From Rhodospirillales bacterium (GTDB lineage Bacteria > Pseudomonadota > Alphaproteobacteria > CACIAM-22H2), in NCBI GenBank assembly GCA_016794025.1, contig JAEUKX010000077.1:1-39224 (forward strand): a DNA stretch of 39,224 bases, given 5' to 3'. Positions within the stretch are counted from its first letter, which is position 1, and each line of letters opens with the position of its first letter. Shown here in pieces: positions 16,248 through 23,927 of this stretch. A program made the translations under genes and the position numbers. The notes below the pieces were generated by a model. That model was not told the origin of the DNA. It worked only from the letters and a program-made list of their open reading frames with translations, and did no database searches.

Positions 16248-16814
16248 TCAGTCCTTGGCCCGCTCCACGTAGGCGCGCTCGGCGATGTTGACGACCACGC
16301 GCTCGCCCGACGCGACGAAGGGCGGCACGCCGATCTTCACGCCGTTGTCGAGGATCGCGGGCTTGTACGAGGAGGCCGCGGTCTGGCCCTTCACGACGGC
16401 GTCGGCCTCGACGATCGTGCAGATCGTCGTGACGGGCAGCTGGACGCCCACGGGCGTGCCCTCGATGAACTGCATGGAGACCTGCATGTTGTCGGTGAGG
16501 AACGCGGCCGGCTCGCCGATCAGCTCCTCGGGGATGGTCAGCTGCTCGTAGGACTGGTTGTCCATGAACGTGTACTGGTCGCCGTCCTTGAAGAGGTACT
16601 GGAGCTCCTTCTCCTCGACGCGCAGCAGCTCGCACGTCTCGTCCGAGCGGAACTTCATGTTCGACTTCGTGCCCGTCTTCACGTCGCGCACTTCGATCTG
16701 GTTGAAGGCGCCGCCCTTTCCGGGGCTGACGATGTTGTGCTTGATGACGCGCCACATCTTGCCGTCGACTTCGATGACGTTGCCCTGACGGATCGCGCTG
16801 CCGATGATCTTCAT
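16248..16814 (-). CDS. efp: Translation elongation factor P
   Basis: A 188-residue factor that enters the E site and helps the ribosome form peptide bonds at polyproline stretches. The tip loop reads IVSPGKGGAF with K33 in the position of the modified lysine, so it should be a substrate for beta-lysylation by EpmA and EpmB, both encoded 6-9 kb away on the same strand. The KOW-like N-domain and two OB domains span the full length; DNMQVSMQFIEGTPVGVQLP and the C-terminal RVVVNIAERAYVERAKD are typical. ATG at 16814 is the normal start. The following operon contains a protein with long proline runs. Confidence 0.96.
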   Translation of the reverse strand: MKIIGSAIRQGNVIEVDGKMWRVIKHNIVSPGKGGAFNQIEVRDVKTGTKSNMKFRSDETCELLRVEEKELQYLFKDGDQYTFMDNQSYEQLTIPEELIGEPAAFLTDNMQVSMQFIEGTPVGVQLPVTTICTIVEADAVVKGQTAASSYKPAILDNGVKIGVPPFVASGERVVVNIAERAYVERAKD

Positions 16815-16938
16815 TTGAAATCCCGAATCCCGTTGAGGGGGCGGCCCGGCGGGGCCCCCCGAAAGCGGCGGGGAAGCTAGCCCGCGGGCCGCCGAATGTA
16901 AATCGTTAACGCAGGGCCGATCCTGACGCCGGAAGGGC

Positions 16939-17706
16939 CTATTCGGCGGCAATGGCCATCGAGGGCTGGGCAGGCAATTGATCCCACGTCCGCCCGTCGA
17001 GCCGGCGGCCCGCCCGCTTCTTGTTGAGGCCGCCCCATTGCTTGAAATGGAAGGCGACGCCGGCCTCTTTGCACTGGTCCCTGATCGACCGGACCCAGTC
17101 TTTTTCGACCGGCCGGCAGCCCGGACCGCTCTCGCCGCCCGCGATGACCCAATGGATTCCGGTCAGATCGAGATCGTCGAGCGGCCCCAGCAGCGGCTCG
17201 AGGCTGAGGAACTTGACCCGTGCGCCCGACCGGCGGAGCAGGTCGATGCGCTCGACATAGTCCGCATTCTCGACGCTGACGCCCATCCACACATGAGGCG
17301 GCCACGGCAGCCGGGCCGACAGCTCGACCAGCCGCTCCGGCCGCTTGGTGAGAACCTGGAACGTGTGCTGCGGGGCGTCGGCCATCGCACGGAACACGCG
17401 CTCGACGAACTCGGCCGGCACGTCCTTGTGAAACAGGTCGGACATGCTGTTGACGAAGATAAGGCGCCCGCGCTTCCACTTCTTCGGCAGTTCGAGCGAC
17501 GCCTCGTCGAGCCTGATCTTGCCGGTCCACTTGGCGCGGCCGCCGGACTTGCGCGTGAGGCCGGCGTATTTGTCCTGTCCCATTGCTGCGAGGCGGGCGG
17601 CCATTCGCATGGCGTAACAATTCGTGCAGCCCGGCGAGAGGATTGAACATCCCGCCACCGGGTTCCACGTCGCTTCGGTCCATTCGATTGAAGATTGATC
17701 AGCCAT
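16939..17706 (-). CDS. DUF5131 three-Cys-motif protein (phage Gp37/Gp68-like)
   Basis: A 255-residue protein of the DUF5131 family, found in phages and scattered through bacteria. It carries the defining Cys20-x6-Cys27-x2-Cys30 motif in [11 protein letters not shown], like a metal or iron-sulfur site and reminiscent of radical SAM enzymes. Other conserved stretches are [11 protein letters not shown] (6-16), [10 protein letters not shown] (84-93), [11 protein letters not shown] (116-126), WMGVSVEN (140-147) and [10 protein letters not shown] (167-175), then [12 protein letters not shown] (185-196). ATG at 17706 overlaps the end of the TcmP gene by 8 bp, which suggests coupled translation. Its base composition matches the chromosome, unlike its partner. 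Function is unknown; the family pairs with TcmP, and a defence or modification role is inference. Confidence 0.85.
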   Translation of the reverse strand: MADQSSIEWTEATWNPVAGCSILSPGCTNCYAMRMAARLAAMGQDKYAGLTRKSGGRAKWTGKIRLDEASLELPKKWKRGRLIFVNSMSDLFHKDVPAEFVERVFRAMADAPQHTFQVLTKRPERLVELSARLPWPPHVWMGVSVENADYVERIDLLRRSGARVKFLSLEPLLGPLDDLDLTGIHWVIAGGESGPGCRPVEKDWVRSIRDQCKEAGVAFHFKQWGGLNKKRAGRRLDGRTWDQLPAQPSMAIAAE

Positions 17707-18886
17707 TGTCCTGCTTATCTCTAACGAATGAGATGACAATGTCATCAGCTAACTGAATTCGAGTTCTTGAGCGCCTACCTCCGCCAAGCGTAATCAACCC
17801 ATCCCGCTCTAAGTTTAGGAGCGCTTTCTTTACGTTTCCCGGCATGATGTTCGAGCCGCGCTGAAATTCCTGAACACACTGTCCAACCTTAATCTGAGTG
17901 CCTTCCGCATATTTTGCGATAATACGGCGTTCCAAATCATCCAAATCACCAACGCCAAGGGGGAGAAACGGCTGAAATAGGTCGGACTTTGCCTTATCGA
18001 AAACGGAGCTAAATACAAACTGAGGAATCCCCTGATTTGAATAGGTACTATTTCGATTGCCAATGCGTTTCCAAATTTCCTCACCTTTCGGTGACTTGGT
18101 AGCAAGAAAAAGAAAATGGGACGTCTTGCTGCCGTCGCCATCGAGAAACTTGAAGGGCTCCACCTTAATTGCGCCTACGTCAACTAGTGCGTCCTGAAGT
18201 GTCCCGACAATCAAATCTTCACGCTGGCCGACACTCAGATTTCCCCTATTTACGGCCTGACGAATTCGCTCAGAAAAACTCGGCCCAAATATTGCGTCGA
18301 TATGAGCGGCATAGTGCTCAGCTTCTAAATGCCAATTCACTTTGCTGTAGTTGAAGAAAAAAATGCAATCGGAGCCCTTATTTCGAATCAGGGACGAAAT
18401 AAGCTTTCGTGTCAGTCCCTTTACTCCGAACGGGTCAATAAAGAATAAGGTGGGTACGCTTGAGAAATCGCTAAACAATCCTTCCATTTCTCGTTGGAGT
18501 TCGAAGTCAGTAAAAATCGGCTTGTGCCGAGGTCGCTCGTCAAGTCGCAAGGGCTTGTTTCGTTCGTCAATGGCCGAAATTAGCGCACTAAGGTTCTCGG
18601 AATCTCCGTCATTGAATTGAATCTGAAGATGTCGGCGAAGTTCTGGTGTCTCTAGGATGTGGTCGTAAACAAGTAGAGGCGTCGATGCCGTGCCGTCCTT
18701 GTACTTTCCTGGACCACAGTAAAGATCGACATAGCCAAGCCTTTTGTCCGCATTCAGCCCCCAATCTGAAGTCTTTTTCCAAATTACTGATGCCCATGCC
18801 TCGAAGTATTCGCAGACCATCCGCGCTTTTGTTTTTGATGCGGGGGTTGCTTCATCAAAAAAGTTTTTCTTTGAGGAGCGCGCCAT
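17699..18886 (-). CDS. tcmP: Three-Cys-motif partner protein TcmP
   Basis: A 395-residue protein of the TcmP family, named for its pairing with DUF5131 three-Cys proteins. [15 protein letters not shown] (51-65) looks like a glycine-rich SAM-binding loop of a Rossmann methyltransferase, [16 protein letters not shown] (148-163) is like a motif IV, and the C-terminal 335-385 ([20 protein letters not shown]) reads as a winged helix. ATG at 18886 gives [20 protein letters not shown], which has the family start. The gene is AT-rich: 60 bases at 18001-18060 hold 23 G+C (38%) against 40 of 60 at 17221-17280 in the partner gene. This indicates horizontal transfer. The methyltransferase reading is an inference from motifs. 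Confidence 0.85.
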   Translation of the reverse strand: MARSSKKNFFDEATPASKTKARMVCEYFEAWASVIWKKTSDWGLNADKRLGYVDLYCGPGKYKDGTASTPLLVYDHILETPELRRHLQIQFNDGDSENLSALISAIDERNKPLRLDERPRHKPIFTDFELQREMEGLFSDFSSVPTLFFIDPFGVKGLTRKLISSLIRNKGSDCIFFFNYSKVNWHLEAEHYAAHIDAIFGPSFSERIRQAVNRGNLSVGQREDLIVGTLQDALVDVGAIKVEPFKFLDGDGSKTSHFLFLATKSPKGEEIWKRIGNRNSTYSNQGIPQFVFSSVFDKAKSDLFQPFLPLGVGDLDDLERRIIAKYAEGTQIKVGQCVQEFQRGSNIMPGNVKKALLNLERDGLITLGGGRRSRTRIQLADDIVISFVRDKQDNG

Positions 18887-19047
18887 GATCGGTATCTCTC
18901 GATTGCCATATCAAATTCATACCCATTTAAGTAGTTGTGAACGTATCAAGAACGTGTGGCTTGGTCAATTCAAAACGCTGTCTGCATCGTTTGCTCTCGG
19001 CTTGAACTGGCTCGCACCTGTCAAGGTCGCTAACCCTGCGAACGCAA
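18887..19047. other. AT-rich spacer of the TcmP cassette
   Basis: About 160 bp between the TcmP start and the thiE stop. It is AT-richer than the flanks up to about 19040 and contains no open frame that looks coding. The TcmP promoter should lie here. No direct repeats or attachment-like duplication were seen at either end of the cassette. Confidence 0.5.
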
Positions 19048-19692
19048 TCAAACCGGCAGGTTCGCCTTTATCGCGGCGGCAAAGGCCTTTACCGCTGCCG
19101 CGGGGCCCTGGGGATGGTTCCAGACGGCCCCGGAAACGGCGAGGAAGTCCGCACCGGCGGCGACGAGCGCGCCGCAGTTCTCGGGTGCGATGCCGCCGAT
19201 GGCCACGCACGGAACGGTGATGTGGCTCGACCAGTCGGCGATCAGGTCCGGTTCGGCGTGGCCCTTGGTGACGGCCTTTGTCGTCGACGGGAAGAACGCG
19301 CCGAAGGCGACGTAGTCGGCGCCGCCTTCGGCCGCCTCGAAGGCGAGATCGCGCGAGGCATGGCAGGTGACGCCCACGATGCGCTCGCGGCCCAGCAGCC
19401 TTCGCGCATCGGCAAGCGTGCCGTCCTCCTGCCCGATATGGACGCCGTCGCAGTCGAGTTCCCTGGCGAGATCGGCGCGGTCGTTCATCAGGAAGGCCGC
19501 GTCGTGCTTGTGGACGACCGGCATCAGGATTTCAGTCGCCCGGCGGATCGCGTCGTCGGACACGTTCTTGAGGCGAAGCTGCACGCACGCCACGTCGCCC
19601 GCCCCCAGTGCCGCGTCGAGCAGGGGCGAAAACGCCGCCGGATCGAGATCCGGCGGCGTGATCAGGTAGAGGCGCGTGGCGAACTGCGCCAA
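19048..19692 (-). CDS. thiE: Thiamine phosphate synthase
   Basis: A 214-residue TIM-barrel enzyme that joins the pyrimidine pyrophosphate and thiazole phosphate to thiamine monophosphate in the cytosol. The core FLMNDRADLA (about 74-83), GVHIGQEDG (about 89-97), GVTCHASRDLA, GADYVAFGAFFPSTTK and AIGGI with the closing GADFLAVSG are all characteristic. The gene starts 4 bp after the aldolase stop, so the two are one transcript. The C-terminus is normal length. Confidence 0.93.
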   Translation of the reverse strand: MAQFATRLYLITPPDLDPAAFSPLLDAALGAGDVACVQLRLKNVSDDAIRRATEILMPVVHKHDAAFLMNDRADLARELDCDGVHIGQEDGTLADARRLLGRERIVGVTCHASRDLAFEAAEGGADYVAFGAFFPSTTKAVTKGHAEPDLIADWSSHITVPCVAIGGIAPENCGALVAAGADFLAVSGAVWNHPQGPAAAVKAFAAAIKANLPV

Positions 19693-19696
19693 GGGA

Positions 19697-20611
19697 TCAG
19701 CTCTTGTAGATGTCGATGATCTTGCCCAGCAGCGCCAGCGCGTCCTCGCGCTTGCGCTGGAAGGCGTTGCGCCCGACGATCGAGCCCGAGGCCCCGCCGT
19801 CGCGCAGGCTCTGGATTTCCGTCAGCAGTGTTGCCTCGTCCTTCGCCTCGCCGCCCGAGAACACGACGATGCGCCGGCCGTTGAACGACGACTGCATGAC
19901 ATGCGCGATGCGCTTGGCGAGCGTCGAGATGTCCACGCCCGCCTTCTCGTAGGCGGCCTTGGCTTCCGGCTGCCACAGCACGTTGGTGGGCGGCTTCACC
20001 TTGATGATGTGCGCGCCCAGCAGTGCGGCGAGGTGGGCGGCATAGGCCGTGACGTCGAGCGCGGTCTCGCCCGCCTTGTCGAGCTTGCCGCCGCGCGGAT
20101 AGGACCACATGACGACCGCGAGACCGACCGACTTCGCTTCCTCGGCGAGTTCGCGGATCTCTTCCATCATCTCGAACTGGTCTTCCGCACCCGGATAGAT
20201 CGTGAAGCCGATGGCCGAGCAGCCGAGACGAAGCGCATCGCCGATGGACGCCGTCACCGCCTGGTCCTTGATCGTGGCGAGGCTGTTGGACGAGTTCATC
20301 TTGAGGATGGTCGGGATGGCGCCCGCGAACGTGTCCGCACCGGCTTCCAGCGGGCCGAGCGGGGCGGCGTAGGCGTTGCAGCCCGCGTCGATGGCGAGCT
20401 GGTAGTGGTAGTGCGGGTCGTAGGCGTCGGGGTTGGGCGCAAAGGAACGCGCGGGGCCGTGCTCGAAGCCCTGGTCGACCGGAAGGATGACGAGCTTGCC
20501 GGTGCCCGCGAGCTTGCCGGTCATCAGGATGCGGGCGAGGTTCGCCTTGGTGCCGGGATTGTCGCTCTCGTAGTTGGCGAGGATCTTCTTGACCTTCTGG
20601 GTGACTTTCAA
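19697..20611 (-). CDS. fbaB: Class I fructose-bisphosphate aldolase
   Basis: A 304-residue DhnA/FbaB-type aldolase that splits or forms fructose 1,6-bisphosphate through a Schiff base. K204 in HIIKVKPPT is the likely active-site lysine, and the phosphate-binding glycines are in VVFSGGEAKD and GASGSIVGRNAFQ. VDQGFEHG (45-52) is the family N-terminal signature. It is followed by thiE with a 4-bp gap. In many Rhodospirillales this gene sits after tkt-gap-pgk; here tkt-gap is 5.5 kb away with no pgk. Confidence 0.93.
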   Translation of the reverse strand: MKVTQKVKKILANYESDNPGTKANLARILMTGKLAGTGKLVILPVDQGFEHGPARSFAPNPDAYDPHYHYQLAIDAGCNAYAAPLGPLEAGADTFAGAIPTILKMNSSNSLATIKDQAVTASIGDALRLGCSAIGFTIYPGAEDQFEMMEEIRELAEEAKSVGLAVVMWSYPRGGKLDKAGETALDVTAYAAHLAALLGAHIIKVKPPTNVLWQPEAKAAYEKAGVDISTLAKRIAHVMQSSFNGRRIVVFSGGEAKDEATLLTEIQSLRDGGASGSIVGRNAFQRKREDALALLGKIIDIYKS

Positions 20612-20759
20612 GGGACGCTCCTGACGGGAATCGCGGCGCGCATGGCCGCCCGAAAAACCGAGGCGCTTCTAGCCGGTCATACGGGGCTTGTCGAGGGGCC
20701 GGAACGGCGCGATAACGGGGCGCACAAACCCTTCCCGCACAACGAGGAATCGTCCCCCG

Positions 20760-21509
20760 ATGCTGCTCCATCTGCAGACCTGGCCCGAGGTCGAGGCGTA
20801 TCTGAAGAAGTCGACCGCGATCATCATCCCCATCGGCTCGACCGAGCAGCACGGGCCAAACGGCCTCGTGGGCACCGACGCGATCTGCGGGGAAGCCGTG
20901 GGCCGCAAGCTGGGCGAGCGCACGGGCACGCTGGTGGCCCCGACCATCGCGGTGGGCATGGCGCAGCACCATCTGGGTTTCCCCGGCTCGATGACCTTGC
21001 GCCCCTCGACGCTCATTGCCGTCGTGAAGGACAACGTGGAAAGCCTCGCGCGCCACGGCTTCACGCATTTCTATTTCGTCAACGGCCACGGCGGGAACGT
21101 CGCGCCCTTCAGCGCGGCGTTCTCGGAGATCTATGCCGAAGCCTCGCTCATGCGCGCATCCAACCGCCCGGCGGTGCGCTGCCGTCTGCGCAACTGGTAC
21201 GAGACGGCCGGCGTCAAGGCGATCAGCCGCGAACTCTACGGCGACCAGGAAGGCAGCCACGCCACGCCTTCGGAAGTCTCGCTCACCTGGGCGGTCTACC
21301 CGGAAACGCAGAAGCCCATGAAGATGAGCCCCGAGGTGGCGCCGCGCGGCGAATTCACCGACGCCAACGACTACCGCCGCAACTTCCCCGACGGGCGCAT
21401 CGGCTCGAACCCCGGCCTGTCGTCGATCGAGGCGGGCAAGCGGCTGTGGGAAGCCGCGGTCTCCGACCTCGCGGGCGATCTCGCCGCGTTCGTGAAGATG
21501 CCGGCCTGA
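20760..21509 (+). CDS. Creatininase / MftE-like family amidohydrolase
   Basis: A 249-residue metalloenzyme of the creatininase fold, a group including creatinine amidohydrolase, peptide processing enzymes and F420/riboflavin pathway hydrolases. Metal residues are in IPIGSTEQHGPNG (23-35, Glu and His), GTDAI (38-42), and the NGHGGN motif (104-109); EGSH near 163-166 supplies the last ligand. ATG at 20760 is chosen; the frame is open 24 codons upstream. It is divergent from fbaB and 5 bp ahead of an EthD-like gene, a two-gene operon. Substrate unknown. Confidence 0.85.
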   Translation: MLLHLQTWPEVEAYLKKSTAIIIPIGSTEQHGPNGLVGTDAICGEAVGRKLGERTGTLVAPTIAVGMAQHHLGFPGSMTLRPSTLIAVVKDNVESLARHGFTHFYFVNGHGGNVAPFSAAFSEIYAEASLMRASNRPAVRCRLRNWYETAGVKAISRELYGDQEGSHATPSEVSLTWAVYPETQKPMKMSPEVAPRGEFTDANDYRRNFPDGRIGSNPGLSSIEAGKRLWEAAVSDLAGDLAAFVKMPA

Positions 21510-21514
21510 CGCGG

Positions 21515-22201
21515 ATGGCGCTGCTGGGCACCGGCGCGCTTGCCATGTGGTGGGACATGGCGGCCGACATGCGCGCCGAGTTCGAGGATTGGCACACGCA
21601 CGAGCATTTCCCCGAGCGCATGGCGATCCCCGGCTTCCGGCGCGGTTCGCGCTGGGCCGACGCGGACGGCGGCGAGGGCTTCTTCATCCTCTACGAGATG
21701 GAAAGCTACGACACGCTCGTGTCGCCGGCCTATCGCGCAAGGCTGAACGCGCCCACGCCGTGGTCCGCGAAGCTCATGCCCCACCACCGCAACATGGTGC
21801 GCAGCCAGGCGCATGTGCTGGAGAGCGAAGGCGGTGCCCTCTCGCGCTTCGTGCTGACCGTGCGCCTGACGCCCGCCGCCGGGCGGGACGCGGATCTGCG
21901 AAAGACTCTTCACGATCTCGCGAAGACCGTCTCGGCGCGGCGCGGCACCGCCGCGGGCCACCTGCTGGCAACCGAAACGCCGACGCTGGCGGCGACGGAG
22001 GAACAGAAGATCCGCGGCGGGGATGCGGCGGCCGACTGGATCTTCCTTGCCTGCGGCTACGAGCGCGCGGCGCTCGAGGCGCTGGCGGCGGGCGAACTGT
22101 CGGACGCAGCGCTCGTCGCGGCCGGGGCAAAGCCGGGCGCGGTCCGCGGGCTCTACGCGCTTTCGCATACGAACGGTGCCGACGAGTTCGCCGGAAAATA
22201 A
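21515..22201 (+). CDS. EthD / dimeric alpha-beta barrel domain protein
   Basis: A 228-residue protein whose N-terminal half resembles an EthD or ferredoxin-like alpha-beta barrel: FEDWHTHEHFPERMAIPGF (about 23-41), then FFILYEMESYDTL. The second half (115-228) may be a second copy of the same fold, with RFVLTVRLTP and DWIFLACGYERAAL as strands. Members bind small molecules or serve as dimeric oxidoreductase-like domains; no function is assigned. The gene begins 5 bp after the creatininase stop. The stop codon is immediately followed by a 19-bp dyad. Confidence 0.7.
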   Translation: MALLGTGALAMWWDMAADMRAEFEDWHTHEHFPERMAIPGFRRGSRWADADGGEGFFILYEMESYDTLVSPAYRARLNAPTPWSAKLMPHHRNMVRSQAHVLESEGGALSRFVLTVRLTPAAGRDADLRKTLHDLAKTVSARRGTAAGHLLATETPTLAATEEQKIRGGDAAADWIFLACGYERAALEALAAGELSDAALVAAGAKPGAVRGLYALSHTNGADEFAGK

Positions 22202-22219
22202 TAGGTTACGGTAACCTAT
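22201..22219. repeat. Perfect 19-bp dyad ATAGGTTAC-G-GTAACCTAT
   Basis: The two 9-bp halves are exact inverted copies around one G, starting on the last base of the EthD-like stop. Further GTAACC hexamers lie at 22244-22249 and 22338-22343. It could be an operator or part of a transcription end; both genes around the space converge on it. Confidence 0.5.
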
Positions 22220-22286
22220 TTAAGTCGTTGAAAATAAAAGCAGGTAACCTCCGCGCGATTTTCGCGACGATTGTATTTTTCCGCCC

Positions 22287-22331
22287 GAACCCGTCGCCGT
22301 TTCAAGGGGTTGAAACAGGCGACGGGCGTTC
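22287..22331. terminator. Long hairpin between convergent genes
   Basis: GAACCCGTCGCCGTTTC (22287-22303) pairs with the arm at 22312-22331, of which GAAAC, GGCGACGGG and GTTC match with two bulges. A run of five T follows at 22345-22349 on the plus strand. It may end the creatininase/EthD transcript, or a small RNA. The rest of the 250-bp space holds no gene I can support. Confidence 0.45.
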
Positions 22332-22453
22332 GGTCTGGTAACCTTTTTATTCACCTGTCAAAGAGCGCACGACCGAAAGCGTTTGGCCGATGAAAGGACT
22401 TTAGGCTGTTCAAGGAATTTATGCAACTATAAATACTTCTGTATGGAATATGG

Positions 22454-22744
22454 CTAGACAATCTCTTCAATCAAGTCGCGCCAATCGGGGTTCAGGGCGC
22501 GAATTGTCCTGACCTTCCATGCGCGTGGCCAATGCTTCATTGTCTTCTCGCGTTGGAGTGCGGCGCGAATATCTTCGTGCCGCCCGAACCGGACGAGCCG
22601 CTTCAAGCCGTGGCGCTTCGTGAAACCATCGATGGTGCCTTCGCGGTGCTCCCATGTCCGCCGCGCCAGGTTTGCCGTCACGCCGAGATAAAGCGTTCCG
22701 TTCGGGCGGTTAGTAACGATGTAGACGAAGCCGCCATGTTCCAT
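22454..22744 (-). CDS. GIY-YIG endonuclease-domain protein
   Basis: A 96-residue stand-alone GIY-YIG domain of the COG2827 type. FVYIVTNRPNGTLYLGVT (6-23) holds the two family strands, with the catalytic-type Arg in NLARRTWEHR and the closing ALNPDWRDL. Such small nucleases are widespread, often in several copies, and their job is unclear; some relatives act in DNA repair. It lies between a repeat-rich spacer and a REP-like element. Confidence 0.85.
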   Translation of the reverse strand: MEHGGFVYIVTNRPNGTLYLGVTANLARRTWEHREGTIDGFTKRHGLKRLVRFGRHEDIRAALQREKTMKHWPRAWKVRTIRALNPDWRDLIEEIV

Positions 22745-22792
22745 GCGCAGAGATGTTAGCGGCCGAGGTTGCGATCCGCCGCCCTACACTTG

Positions 22793-22886
22793 CCGTCATG
22801 CCCGGACTTGTTCCGGGCATCCACGGGTGAGCCGCCGTGCCTGATGATCAAGTCGTGGATGGCCGGGACAAGCCCGGCCATGACGG
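22793..22886. repeat. REP-like facing palindrome pair, copy 1
   Basis: CCGTCATG (22793-22800) and CATGACGG (22879-22886) close a 94-bp element. Each end also holds a smaller palindrome, CCCGG-ACTTGTT-CCGGG and GGCCGGG-ACAAG-CCCGGCC, facing the other. A copy of the same design lies at 34349-34442. These are frequent in alphaproteobacterial genomes. Confidence 0.75.
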
Positions 22887-22898
22887 ATAGAGGCGCCG

Positions 22899-23927
22899 TT
22901 AATTCGATGAATACGAATGCCGCCGCCCGCGCGGATCTTCAACCGTACCTTCGTCAGCCAGATAATTCGGACCCACCGGCACCTTGCCGGCACCGCCGGG
23001 GATGTCGAGGACGTAGACGGGTTGGGCAAGGCCGGAGAGGGTGGCGCGCAGTTCGCGCATCAGCGTCTGGCCCTGCGCGATCGTCGTGCGGAAATGTGCC
23101 GTGCCGGGCGCGAGGTCGCCGTGGTGCAGGTAGTAGGGCTTGATGCGGTTCTTCACGAGCGTGCGGAACAGCGTGTCGAGCGTCGCCGCGTCGTCGTTCA
23201 CACCCTTCAGCAGCACGGTCTGGCCGACGAGCGGGATGCCTGCGTCCACAAGCTTGGCGCAGGCCGCGCGCGCGTCGGCCGACATTTCGTTGGCGTGGTT
23301 GACGTGGACGGCAACCCACACGGCCTTGTCGGCCTTGAGGGCGCCCACCAGCTCGTCGGTGACGCGCGCCGGATCGGCCACGGGGATGCGCGTATGGAGG
23401 CGGATCCAGTCGACATGTTCGATGGCGGCAATGTCGCGCACCAGATCGCCCAGCCGCCTTGCGCTCAGCACCAGCGGATCGCCGCCGGTGAGGATCACCT
23501 CGCGGATCGTCGGCGTCGCGCGGATGTAATCGAGCGCGCAGGCAAGCTCGGCCGCATCCAGCGCCTCGCCGCCGGGCCCCACCATCTCGCGCCGGAAGCA
23601 GAAGCGGCAATACACCGCGCAGGCGTGCGCGGGCTTCAGCAGCGCGCGGTCCGGATAGCGGTGGACGATGCCCTTCACGGGGCTGTGCGTGTCGTCGCCG
23701 ATGGGGTCGGCGCGTTCCTCCGGCATCGTGGTCAGTTCGCGGGCATCGGGCACGTACTGGCGCGCGAGCGGATCGGCCGGGTCGGCGCGGTCGATGAGGT
23801 CGAGCACATGCGGCGTGACGGCGATCGCATAGCGTGCCGCGACCGCCTCGATCGCCGGGTCCGCGGCAAGTCCCTCGCGCGCGAGGTCGCCTGCGGTGCG
23901 GATCGTCGTGCGCCGGCCGCTGTCCAT
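22899..23927 (-). CDS. epmB: EF-P beta-lysine pathway aminomutase EpmB
   Basis: A 342-residue radical SAM enzyme of the lysine 2,3-aminomutase family; in EF-P modification it makes (R)-beta-lysine for EpmA. The cluster motif CxxxCxxC is C103, C107, C110 in CAVYCRFC. VILTGGDPLVL and IRLHTRIPVADP follow in the family order, and the C-terminal PGGAGKVPVGP holds the likely PLP lysine. The length is near that of EpmB and shorter than clostridial aminomutases. ATG at 23927 shares one base with the epmA stop (TGATG), so translation is coupled. Confidence 0.92.
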   Translation of the reverse strand: MDSGRRTTIRTAGDLAREGLAADPAIEAVAARYAIAVTPHVLDLIDRADPADPLARQYVPDARELTTMPEERADPIGDDTHSPVKGIVHRYPDRALLKPAHACAVYCRFCFRREMVGPGGEALDAAELACALDYIRATPTIREVILTGGDPLVLSARRLGDLVRDIAAIEHVDWIRLHTRIPVADPARVTDELVGALKADKAVWVAVHVNHANEMSADARAACAKLVDAGIPLVGQTVLLKGVNDDAATLDTLFRTLVKNRIKPYYLHHGDLAPGTAHFRTTIAQGQTLMRELRATLSGLAQPVYVLDIPGGAGKVPVGPNYLADEGTVEDPRGRRHSYSSN

